Positions 35,222 to 42,549 of a stretch of 64,000 nt of DNA are shown here, one piece after another (within the stretch, counting starts at the first letter, position 1; every line of letters starts with the position of its first letter). The notes below the pieces were generated by a model. The model was not told the DNA's origin. It made no database searches and saw only the letters and a list, made by a program, of their open reading frames with translations. This DNA comes from Pseudomonadota bacterium (GTDB taxonomy: Bacteria; Myxococcota_A; Polyangia; Polyangiales; Polyangiaceae): positions 62,001-126,000 of the forward strand of contig JAFAER010000018.1 in the NCBI GenBank assembly GCA_023423895.1, written 5' to 3'. The translations under genes and the position numbers were made by a program.

Positions 35222-36678
35222 GAGCAGCTGCTCTCCACGAGACGCTCGAAGGCCGACATCGGCGAGGCATCGGTCTCGTCGAAGACATCTGGTCGCACAC
35301 GATCGGCATCTTCGCCGCGAGCTTCGCCCTGCCGATGGTCGTCGGCCTCGGACTGTGCTTCCTCGACTGGCGCCTCGGCCTCGTCGTCCTCGCCGCGCTG
35401 CCGCTCGCGCTCCTCGTGCTGGCCGTGACCACTCCGGTCTTCGTGCGCGAGCTCGAGTCCGTGATGGAGGCCACCGCCGACGTGAACGCCCGGATCGTCG
35501 AGTACGTGAAGGGCATCGCCGTGCTCCGCACCTTCGGCCGCCACGGCGAGGTGTTCGGGCGGCTCGTCCGCGCGATGGAGAAGCTACGCGACGCGCTCAT
35601 CCGCACCGACGTGCTGCCTTCGCCGCTGCTCTCGGTCTTCGGCATGGTCGTCGAGGCAGCGTTCGTGGCGGTGGCGCTCGTCGGCGTCCGACTCGCGCTC
35701 GGCGACGCGATCGCGCCGGGGACGCTGCTCGTCGTGCTGGTGGTGAGTGTGGGCGTGCTGCGCCAGGCAGCCGATCTCGGCGTCGCGCTGCTGCTGCTGC
35801 GCGGCTCGCAGCGCGCGCTCGGGCGTGTGGACCGCCTCCTCGCCGAACCGCCGCTCGCGGAGCCGACCGAGCCCGCGACGCCGATCGAGCGCTTCGACAT
35901 CGAGATCGACGACGTCACCTTCGCCTACGAGGCCCGCATCGTGCTCGACCGCGTGACCACCACGTTCCCGGCACGTTCGCTCACGGCGCTGGTGGGGCCT
36001 TCGGGTTCGGGGAAGTCGACGCTCGTGCACCTGGTGGCGCGCCTCTGGGACGTGCCTCGCGGCCAGGGAAACATTCGCATCGGCGGGGTCGATATCCGCG
36101 ACGTGGCCTTCGAGACGCTGCACCGGCACATCGCCATGGTCTTCCAGGACGTGGTGCTGTTCTCCGGCACCGTGCTCGAGAACCTGCGCGTCGGTCGCCC
36201 CGACGCCACGCGCGAGGAGGTCGAGCGGGCGGCAAAGGCGGCGCGCGCGCACGAGTTCATCATGGCCCTGCCCGAAGGCTATGACACGGTGCTCGGCGAG
36301 GATGGCGGCGGTCTCTCGGGTCTCTCGGGTCTCTCGGGTCTCTCGGGTGGAGAGCGCCAGCGCCTGTCCATCGCCCGTGCGATCCTGAAAGACGCGCCCA
36401 TCGTACTGCTCGACGAGGCGACCGCTTCCGTGGACGCCTCCGCGGAGGCAGAAATCCAGCGGGCCATCGACGAGCTCGTGCAGCACAAGACGGTGGTGGT
36501 CATCGCGCACCGCCTACGCACGGTCCGTCGGGCGCACCGCATCGTGGTCCTCGACGGCGGTCGGATCGCCGAGTCGGGCACGCACGACGAGCTGATGGAG
36601 GCGGACGGCGTATACGCTGGGCTCTGGCGTGAGCAGGAGCGCGCCAAAGGCTGGCGCCTGACGGTCACTCGACCGTAG
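35218..36678 (+). CDS. ABC exporter half-transporter, N-terminally truncated
   Basis: About 486 residues from GTG 35218 (GTGA overlap with the sigma gene), against about 580 for complete half-transporters. The first 100-130 residues, holding the first two spans, are missing: the sequence begins at EDIWSHTIGIFAASFALPM. The ATPase domain is complete: LVGPSGSGKSTL (Walker A), FQDVVLFSGTV (Q-loop), SGGERQRLSIARA (signature), IVLLDEATASVD (Walker B) and VIAHRLRT (H-loop). The signature is preceded by four LSG units from a 9-bp tandem repeat. The layout is that of paired exporters such as YbtP/Q, but the partner is absent, so function is doubtful. Confidence 0.75.
   Translation: MRAAALHETLEGRHRRGIGLVEDIWSHTIGIFAASFALPMVVGLGLCFLDWRLGLVVLAALPLALLVLAVTTPVFVRELESVMEATADVNARIVEYVKGIAVLRTFGRHGEVFGRLVRAMEKLRDALIRTDVLPSPLLSVFGMVVEAAFVAVALVGVRLALGDAIAPGTLLVVLVVSVGVLRQAADLGVALLLLRGSQRALGRVDRLLAEPPLAEPTEPATPIERFDIEIDDVTFAYEARIVLDRVTTTFPARSLTALVGPSGSGKSTLVHLVARLWDVPRGQGNIRIGGVDIRDVAFETLHRHIAMVFQDVVLFSGTVLENLRVGRPDATREEVERAAKAARAHEFIMALPEGYDTVLGEDGGGLSGLSGLSGLSGGERQRLSIARAILKDAPIVLLDEATASVDASAEAEIQRAIDELVQHKTVVVIAHRLRTVRRAHRIVVLDGGRIAESGTHDELMEADGVYAGLWREQERAKGWRLTVTRP
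36310..36345 (+). repeat. 9-bp tandem repeat (GGTCTCTCG x4) in ABC signature
   Basis: Four perfect copies of GGTCTCTCG encode (G-L-S)x4 directly before GGERQRLS. Normal ABC proteins carry a single LSGGE(R/Q)QR, so the C-loop is lengthened by nine residues. The perfect identity of the copies points to recent slippage. Confidence 0.9.
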
Positions 36679-36757
36679 CGGCAAACAAACAAGGCGCCGC
36701 GGGCTCCGGGACCGAATCGCCCGCCCGGACCTCCCCATCGCGGTAGTTGCCAAGGAA

Positions 36758-36773
36758 AGTTGCCCAGGCAACT
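36758..36773. promoter_or_regulatory. palindrome AGTTGCC-CA-GGCAACT, possible MarR-type operator
   Basis: The arms AGTTGCC and GGCAACT are exact inverted repeats with a 2-bp spacer. A third AGTTGCC lies six bases upstream of the palindrome. Sixteen-base TTGC/GCAA palindromes of this kind are typical MarR-family operators. A related degenerate copy is at 59644-59662. The regulator is unknown. Confidence 0.4.
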
Positions 36774-36816
36774 AGCTTGCGTGAGTCCCCGGTCCCGGAC
36801 GCGAGGGCGGCCCTTC

Positions 36817-36845
36817 TTGACAGCTCCGACTGCCGACGTCAGATT
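36817..36845 (+). promoter_or_regulatory. possible sigma70-type promoter
   Basis: TTGACA at 36817-36822 is followed after 17 bp by CAGATT (three of six bases match TATAAT). It is the only full -35 hexamer in the gap and reads toward rbfA 190 bp away. The support is weak. Confidence 0.25.
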
Positions 36846-37034
36846 CACGGCGCCGCGTATCGCGTGGCAGGAGGTGGACCATGAAGCCCATTGCACAGAA
36901 CGGTTTCTCGAGTCTCTCCGCTCACCGCAGCTAGCGCGCACCTCGTCGTCGAACGGCCCGGTCACGCAGCCGCGAGAAGCGGAGCGTGAGTTTGTCTTGC
37001 GCGGCGCTCGCCGCCGCTCCGGGAGCCGTTTGTC

Positions 37035-37409
37035 ATGCGACGAGAAGAAGAAGGTGCCGGTCATCGGCACGAACGCGTCCAAGGTCTCATCTTCGAAGAG
37101 TTGCGCGCGCTCATGCGCGACGACGTTTCCGATCCGCTCCTTTACGACGTGCGGATCGTGGCCGTCGTGTTGTCCGTCGATTACCGCCACGCGCGGGTTC
37201 ACTTCGTCCTGTCGGCGGGAGGCGAGCAGCGAGCGCTCGTCGCACGCATCGAGCGTTCGCTCGTGCGCGCGACGCCGTTCCTGCGTGCACGCGTGGCCGA
37301 TGCCATCGATCTGAAGCGCGTCCCCGACTTGCGCTTCGTCTTCGACGGCATGGCTGCGCCGAACGACGGAGCTCTCGGCGACGGAGGGGACGGGTCATGT
37401 TCCGAGTGA
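37035..37409 (+). CDS. rbfA: ribosome-binding factor A family protein
   Basis: The protein has 124 residues. It shows the RbfA pattern: RHERVQGLIFEELRALMRDD, a DP.L.DVRI...V.LS.D..HA.V.F strand set, helix ALVARIERSLVRATPFLRARV, and the final VPDLRFVFD. RbfA is a KH-fold protein that binds 16S rRNA and assists late maturation of the small subunit. Canonical rbfA lies with infB, nusA or truB, which are absent here, so this may be a second copy. Its stop overlaps the rtcB start by 13 bases, implying coupled translation. A GGGAG site lies 9 bp before the ATG. Confidence 0.8.
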   Translation: MRREEEGAGHRHERVQGLIFEELRALMRDDVSDPLLYDVRIVAVVLSVDYRHARVHFVLSAGGEQRALVARIERSLVRATPFLRARVADAIDLKRVPDLRFVFDGMAAPNDGALGDGGDGSCSE

Positions 37410-38563
37410 TCTTCGAGCCCGAGCGCGGGCAGCGCGTACCTATCCGGGTCTGGGCGAGCGCGATCTCGCCCGAGGCGGTCCGGCAGCTCCAGCGGCTCGC
37501 CAGCCGTCCCTACGTGGCCGACTTCGTAGCCGCGATGGCAGATGCACATCTGTCGGAAGGCGTGGCCGTCGGGACCGTGTTCGCGACGGAGCAGACCGTC
37601 GTGCCGCGTGCGCTCGGCGGCGATCTCGGGTGCGGAATGTCCGCGCTCCAGATCGGGGAGGACGCCGAGTCGCTCGATCGACGCACGCTCGAGGACATCG
37701 TCCGTGCGCTCGGTCGCGTGATCCCGGCCGGAAGCGCCCTCCATCGGGGGCGCGGCATCGGCGTGCCCGAGGCCATCTTCGCCTCGCAGCTCTCCACCGG
37801 TGCGCTCGAGCACGCACGCGAGGCGCTGGCTCGGCGCCACCTCGGCACGCTCGGCGGTGGCAATCACTTCCTCGAGCTCGATCGCGACCCGGACGGCGGG
37901 CTCTGGCTGCTCGTTCACTCCGGATCGCGCGGGCTCGGAGCTGCGGTCGCCGCCCACCATGATCGTGCAGCCTCTGCCTCTGCTCATGACGCCGACGCCC
38001 TCGCAGGCATCGACGTCCAGACCAGCGGCGGCGCCGCTTACCTGAGCGACGTCGCGTGGGCGCTCGAGTTCGCACGAGCCAACCGCGAGACGATCGCGTC
38101 GCGCGCGCTCGACGTGCTCGCGGACTTCCTTCCCGTCTCCGTCGACGTCACGAAGCGTGTCGACATCCACCACAACTTCGTCTCGAAGGAACGCTGGTTC
38201 GGACGCGACCTGTTCGTGCACCGTAAGGGGGCAGTCGCGGTTCCGCACGGGACGCTCGCACTGATCCCGGGCTCGATGGGAACCGCGAGCTACATCGTGG
38301 AGGGCCTCGGGAACGAGGACGCCTTCGGCTCGTGCTCGCACGGGGCGGGTCGAGTGATGAGCCGCAAGGAAGCACGCGCGGCGATCCGGCCCGACGCGTT
38401 CGAGCGCGCCATGCGCCGAGTCGTCTACCCCAACAACCTCGCCAGGCATCTCGTCGAGGAGGCTCCGGCCGCCTACCGCGACATCACCGAGGTGCTGAGC
38501 GTCCAGGAAGACCTCGTGCGCCGGCGCCTGCGTCTCGAGCCGATCGCCGTTCTCAAGGGCTGA
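37397..38563 (+). CDS. rtcB: RtcB family RNA ligase
   Basis: The protein has 388 residues and all RtcB landmarks: MADAHLSEGVAVGTVFAT, GGDLGCGM (metal-binding Cys at about 78), GTLGGGNHFLEL, HSGSRG, IHHNF, GSMGTASYIVEG and SCSHGAGRVMSR with the His that becomes guanylylated. RtcB joins 2',3'-cyclic phosphate or 3'-phosphate ends to 5'-OH ends using GTP and manganese. The length is that of the short bacterial form. Archease is not nearby. It is coupled to the RbfA-like gene; together they suggest repair of cleaved ribosomal RNA, which is inference. Confidence 0.93.
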   Translation: MFRVIFEPERGQRVPIRVWASAISPEAVRQLQRLASRPYVADFVAAMADAHLSEGVAVGTVFATEQTVVPRALGGDLGCGMSALQIGEDAESLDRRTLEDIVRALGRVIPAGSALHRGRGIGVPEAIFASQLSTGALEHAREALARRHLGTLGGGNHFLELDRDPDGGLWLLVHSGSRGLGAAVAAHHDRAASASAHDADALAGIDVQTSGGAAYLSDVAWALEFARANRETIASRALDVLADFLPVSVDVTKRVDIHHNFVSKERWFGRDLFVHRKGAVAVPHGTLALIPGSMGTASYIVEGLGNEDAFGSCSHGAGRVMSRKEARAAIRPDAFERAMRRVVYPNNLARHLVEEAPAAYRDITEVLSVQEDLVRRRLRLEPIAVLKG

Positions 38564-38603
38564 CGCTCGCCGCGCCAACGTCTCTCCTTCGTAGCGGAAG
38601 TAG

Positions 38604-38643
38604 GAGCACCGCCGAGAGCGCAAACGCGTGCTCTCGGCGCTCC
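38604..38643. terminator. hairpin between convergent genes
   Basis: GCCGAGAGC (38611-38619) pairs with GCTCTCGGC (38630-38638), extended by flanking GAGC/GCTC. There is no U-tract on the plus side. The position between rtcB and a convergent lipoprotein gene supports a shared terminator. Confidence 0.5.
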
Positions 38644-38753
38644 TGCCCGCGCGTCTCCCGGCGGCTCGTATACGGCCGTCGCCGGAGAGGACATGCCGGC
38701 GCTACACAGGATCGCCCTCGCAGAACGTCTGCGTCGAGACGCGTGTTCCGTCT

Positions 38754-39983
38754 CTACCGACAGAGAGATGCGTCGTAGCCGACGCACCTCCCGTCGACGC
38801 ATGCGAGGTGTGCGGGGCAATCGAAAGAATTCTCGCGGCAGGCATCCCCGCGATCGCCCTCTCTTCTGCACGTCGTTCCGTCGCAAAACGCGCCTGGCGA
38901 GCAAGTGCTCTCGGCGCATGGGTCGCCGGGCTGCCTCGACAAGCAGATGCTGTCGTAGCAGCTGTAGCTACTGCTCGAACACGGCACGTAGGCGCAGGCC
39001 AACCCGGCTGCGCAGTACATGTCGAAGCAACGCTCGCCCTCTCCGAGACCCGTGCCCGCCGGCTTTCGACAAACGTCGTCGATGCAGCGCATGCCTTGAT
39101 CGCAAGGCGCCTCCGAACAATTGCCGCCCTCGAAAACAGGTCTGAACTGGCAAATGCTTTCACTGCAATGGAGCACGCCATCCAACCCGCAAGGCGCTTC
39201 GACCCCGATACAGCTCGTGCCGACAGCCGGATGTCCCACGCACTTTCCCTGCGTCTCGTCGCAGTAGCGATACAGGCACTCGTCCGTCTTCGAGCAGGGC
39301 TCGCCATTCTCGCGTCGGTGGGCGCACACACCTGTACCGCTCGGCCCTGCGTCGCAATAGAGGTCCCAGCCGCACGCGGTCGACGCGTCGCACGCCTCTC
39401 CGGGGTTCTTGCTTCCGTCCTGGCACGTACCGTCGACGCACTGCAATCCGACGAGACACGGCTCGTCCGGCGGATGGCACGATTCGCGGATGAACCTCGT
39501 CTTCAGGCACGTGCCGCACGTCTTACCGTATTCGATGTGGCACTCACCGCTCGAACACTGGAAGTCGACGATGCACGAAGAGCCGCTCGGAAGACTGCCG
39601 GGCGTCTTGTCGCTCGGAGAGACGGCACGCGCACCGTAACCAGAACAAGGTGGAAGGGCGCATGTCGGCATGCCCTTCTCGACGGCGGTCGTGCATTCGA
39701 CGACATCCGTTGCCGTCAAGCTCGTTCCAGGGAGCGCGAGGAGCTCGCGACACGTTCTTGCGAGCGAAGGCTCCCGCTCGTCGTAGCCGAGGCACGTCTT
39801 CGTGAAGACGGCGTGAGCGCGGGCAAACGTTGCGCATTCATCCAGAGGTCCTTCTTGCCCGAGGGGCGCGCCGGCGTCCGGGACGAGCTGGGCATCGTCG
39901 ACTTCGACGGCCAGTTTCCCCCCGCAGGCTATCGTGACGACTGCGGCGACGAGCAGAAGGCCTGCCGGCTTCATCGATGACAT
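38754..39983 (-). CDS. Cys-rich lipoprotein
   Basis: The protein has 409 residues with a lipobox at AVVTIAC|GG. After an Asp/Ala/Gly linker and a helical part (LDECATFARAHAVFTKTCL), residues 130-409 are a series of Dickkopf-like Cys repeats: G..C..D.QCSSGEC, G..C....EPCLVGLQCVDGTC, GEPCSKTDECLYRYCD, CDQGMRCIDDVCRKP and G..C.E.TCSPGAFCDGTTC. Myxobacteria carry many such envelope lipoproteins; the function is unknown. It is convergent with rtcB and divergent from the secreted protein at 40051. Confidence 0.85.
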   Translation of the reverse strand: MSSMKPAGLLLVAAVVTIACGGKLAVEVDDAQLVPDAGAPLGQEGPLDECATFARAHAVFTKTCLGYDEREPSLARTCRELLALPGTSLTATDVVECTTAVEKGMPTCALPPCSGYGARAVSPSDKTPGSLPSGSSCIVDFQCSSGECHIEYGKTCGTCLKTRFIRESCHPPDEPCLVGLQCVDGTCQDGSKNPGEACDASTACGWDLYCDAGPSGTGVCAHRRENGEPCSKTDECLYRYCDETQGKCVGHPAVGTSCIGVEAPCGLDGVLHCSESICQFRPVFEGGNCSEAPCDQGMRCIDDVCRKPAGTGLGEGERCFDMYCAAGLACAYVPCSSSSYSCYDSICLSRQPGDPCAESTCSPGAFCDGTTCRREGDRGDACRENSFDCPAHLACVDGRCVGYDASLCR

Positions 39984-40050
39984 CGTCGGTCCCGTTGTAC
40001 GCTCGGCGAAACGGGTTCACAACGACCGATCACGGCCGTAGTGTCGCTGT

Positions 40051-41064
40051 GTGACGAAGGTGTGGCCCGTGCTCGCGATGCTGGCGATCGCGAGCCTGCC
40101 TCGACGCGCGGCAGCGGAGACCTCTCCGATCGATCTCGTCTGGAGCGCGCCGGAGGGCTGCCCGGAGTCGTCGGCCGTTCGTCGCCGGATCGAGCTGCTC
40201 GTCCACGGCGCGCCGAACGGCCGAACGCACGCGGAAGCGACCGTCGAGAAGACCGCCGACGGACGCTTTCGTCTCGTGGCGGCCATCCGCACGAACGAGA
40301 TCGAAGAGGCACGCTCGATCGACGCTGCGTCGTGCGTCGCGCTCGCCGAGGCGTTTGCCGTCGTCGTCGCCTTCATGGTCGATGCCTCGAACGAGGCCGG
40401 CCGCGCCGATGTCGACGAAGCAGGTCCCATGCCGGCCCCGCCTCCCGACGACGTTCCGAGCGTGGAGCGTGACGCGGCCTCGAAGGCCACGACCCCGGTC
40501 GCGGAGCCTCCCAAAGCTCCAGCTCCCGAACACGCCGCAGAGAGGCAGAAGGTCCAGGTCGCTTTGGCGCTCGGCGGCTCCGTCGTCACGGGCCCGATGC
40601 CGGACGTGACGTCGGGGGTCGTCGCATCGGCCGCCGTCCGGCTCGCGCGCTTTCGTGTCGGCGCCATCGGGTCCGTCTCCCTTCCCCGGACGGCACATCT
40701 CGCCCCGACGGCGGGCATCTCTTTCGACATGCTGGATGCCGGCGCCTTCGGCGCCTATCTCGTGCCGCTCGGCGCCGTGGCGATCGGACCTGCCGTGAGC
40801 GTCGAGGCGACGTACGTCCATGTTCGCGGGTTCGGCATCCGCACGCCGTTCACGTCGTCCGGCACGTGGCTCACCGGCGCCGTCGGCGCTCGCTTCGAAG
40901 CGCGTCTCTCGGCGTGGCTTGGGCTCTTCGCGCGCCCAGACGTCCTCGTCCCCGTCGGTGCTCCCAGTTTCACCTTGCCCACGAGGACCGAAGGGGTACG
41001 CCTGTATGACCCTCCGCCGGTGGCGTTGCGGCTGAGCTTGGGCGCCGAATTCGTGCTCCCTTGA
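40051..41064 (+). CDS. secreted protein of the type found beside myxobacterial ECF sigma genes
   Basis: The protein has 337 residues, a GTG start and a signal peptide ending RRAAA|ET. Residues 25-110 form a small alpha/beta domain opening IDLVWSAPEGCPESSAVRRR with a conserved Cys pair. A Pro/Ala-rich linker leads to about 165 residues of barrel-like strands (VQVALALGGSVVTGPMPDV, LTGAVGARFEARLSAWLGLF, LRLSLGAEFVL). It precedes the ECF sigma gene by 46 bp on the same strand. Proteins with this layout recur in Polyangiales next to sigma factors; an outer-membrane sensing role is a guess. Confidence 0.7.
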   Translation: MTKVWPVLAMLAIASLPRRAAAETSPIDLVWSAPEGCPESSAVRRRIELLVHGAPNGRTHAEATVEKTADGRFRLVAAIRTNEIEEARSIDAASCVALAEAFAVVVAFMVDASNEAGRADVDEAGPMPAPPPDDVPSVERDAASKATTPVAEPPKAPAPEHAAERQKVQVALALGGSVVTGPMPDVTSGVVASAAVRLARFRVGAIGSVSLPRTAHLAPTAGISFDMLDAGAFGAYLVPLGAVAIGPAVSVEATYVHVRGFGIRTPFTSSGTWLTGAVGARFEARLSAWLGLFARPDVLVPVGAPSFTLPTRTEGVRLYDPPPVALRLSLGAEFVLP

Positions 41065-41110
41065 CGACTTTTCGTGACGAGAGCGGTCCCTGCCGGGAAC
41101 TTTGGGCGCG

Positions 41111-41764
41111 ATGGTGGCTCGCTCGAGCGCGGACATCGGTATGAGTCGGGGCCTCGCCGCACCGGATGCGCCCGCGCGCCCTGCTCCTGGGCCCGAGGGC
41201 GTTGAGGTGGCAGCGAGCAAGGTCAGAAGTCGAGCGTCGAGCGACTTCGGCGAGCTCTATCAAACGCACCTGACCTACGTGTGGAAGACGGCCTGTCGTC
41301 TCGGGGTCGCGCCCGCCGACGTCGAGGACGTGGTGCAGGAGATCTTCCTCACCGCGCATCGCCGGCGCGAGGAGTTCGAGACGCAGGCGAACGAGCGCTC
41401 CTGGCTCTTCGCGATCGCCTACAACGTGGTCCTGCACCATCGACGCTCTCGTCGACGGCGAACGGCCATCACCGAAGGCGGCATGAACCCGGACGTCTTT
41501 CCCGATGCGATCGGGAACGGGCCGGACCGGAGCGCCGAGACGAACGAGGCCGTGCGTCTCCTCGAGTCGATTCTGGACACACTCGATCCCGAGAAGCGTG
41601 CCGTGCTCGTCCTGGCGGAGCTCGAGGAGAAGTCACTGAGCGAGATCGCCTCGATTCTGGCGATCAACGTGAACACCGCGGCGAGTCGGCTTCGTCTCGG
41701 ACGTGAGGCCGTCGAGGCGGCCATGGCGAGGCACCGCGCTCGCGATGGCTGGAGGTTCAAGTGA
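41111..41764 (+). CDS. ECF sigma-70 family RNA polymerase sigma factor
   Basis: About 217 residues from ATG 41111 (a TTG three codons upstream is possible). Region 2: FGELYQTHLTYVWKTACRLG, then VEDVVQEIFLTAHRR and ERSWLFAIAYNVVLHHRRSR. Region 4: LLESILDTLDPEKRAVLVLAEL, SLSEIASILAINVNTAASRLRLGREAVE. A 40-residue disordered leader precedes region 2. The gene is followed, with a GTGA overlap, by a membrane protein placed where an anti-sigma factor normally lies. I infer that this sigma factor drives the downstream surface-lipoprotein genes. Confidence 0.93.
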   Translation: MVARSSADIGMSRGLAAPDAPARPAPGPEGVEVAASKVRSRASSDFGELYQTHLTYVWKTACRLGVAPADVEDVVQEIFLTAHRRREEFETQANERSWLFAIAYNVVLHHRRSRRRRTAITEGGMNPDVFPDAIGNGPDRSAETNEAVRLLESILDTLDPEKRAVLVLAELEEKSLSEIASILAINVNTAASRLRLGREAVEAAMARHRARDGWRFK

Positions 41765-42549
41765 GCATCGATCCCAAGAAAGAAGCGTCGCTGTTGGCAC
41801 CGCTCGCAGACGCCTACGGTCCAACGCCTGCGCAGGCCGCTCGCCTTCTCGCAAAGCTCGAGGCCGCCGTCGCGCAAGACGTCGAGGGGGCGGCCGCGTC
41901 GAACGAGGCCCCGCGTTCGAGCGCCGAGCCAGCAGTCAGGCCGTCGGAGCGAAAGGGCATGCTGCTCGGCGGTCTCTCTTGTCTCGGGCTCGCTCTCGCG
42001 ATCCTCGGGGGCGTGTTCATGTCGCGCGCATCGTCAACGCAACCTGCCGTCGTCCCGGCCGCGGTCGTTTCGTCTCCGGCGGCACCGACGCCCGAAGCGC
42101 CCCGCGATGACGAAGACCAGACGCCGGCCGTTCCGTCGATCTCTGCTCATGCCCTTCCGAGCGCGACGGTGCTCGTGAGACGTGAGCCGGAGAAGAAGCT
42201 CTCCGCAATCGCGTCCTCCGCACCGAGCGAGACGGGCGAGCCGAAGCGTCCGTCGGACGACACGCTGGATCGCGAGGCCCGTCTCCTCGCGAACGCCCGA
42301 CGTCTCCGCAATAGCGGTGACGACACCCGCGCTCTCGGATCCCTGGACGAGCACGCGCGCGAGTTCCCCCATGGCCTGCTGGAGTCCGAGCGCATGGCCG
42401 AGCGGGTCGTCGTCCTCTGCAACCTGGGACGCAAAGACGAGGCGGTACGCGAAGCCGCGCGGTTCCTCGAGAGGCATCCGAAGGGCGCGCTGGCACGTCG
42501 TGTGGAGACGAGCTGCGCCGGCGAGGCGATGAAGGGACACTCACCGTGA
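41761..42549 (+). CDS. anti-sigma-like membrane protein with helical-repeat end
   Basis: The protein has 262 residues with a GTG start overlapping the sigma stop by 4 bases. A short cytosolic N-terminus (about 65 residues, LLAPLADAYGPTPAQAARLL) precedes one span (MLLGGLSCLGLALAILGGVF). A Pro/Ser linker then leads to a TPR-like domain at 170-262 (LDREARLLANARRLRNSGDDTRALGSLDEH, LESERMAERVVVLCNLGRKDEAV). The topology fits a single-span anti-sigma factor with an extracytoplasmic sensor. I see no zinc-binding HxxxCxxC in the N-terminus, so it would be a non-ZAS type. Confidence 0.7.
   Translation: MSIDPKKEASLLAPLADAYGPTPAQAARLLAKLEAAVAQDVEGAAASNEAPRSSAEPAVRPSERKGMLLGGLSCLGLALAILGGVFMSRASSTQPAVVPAAVVSSPAAPTPEAPRDDEDQTPAVPSISAHALPSATVLVRREPEKKLSAIASSAPSETGEPKRPSDDTLDREARLLANARRLRNSGDDTRALGSLDEHAREFPHGLLESERMAERVVVLCNLGRKDEAVREAARFLERHPKGALARRVETSCAGEAMKGHSP

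Larger units (their letters stand above)
36679..37034. other. intergenic region upstream of rbfA-rtcB
   Basis: About 356 bases without a gene. It holds the palindrome at 36758-36773, a further AGTTGCC at 36745, and a TTGACA hexamer at 36817. No coding frame was supported. Confidence 0.5.

Noticed and set aside
41096..41110. GGAACTT just before the ECF sigma start as an ECF -35 element
   Set aside because: The -35-like word is good, but no CGTC-type -10 follows at 16-17 bp and it would place the transcript start inside the gene.
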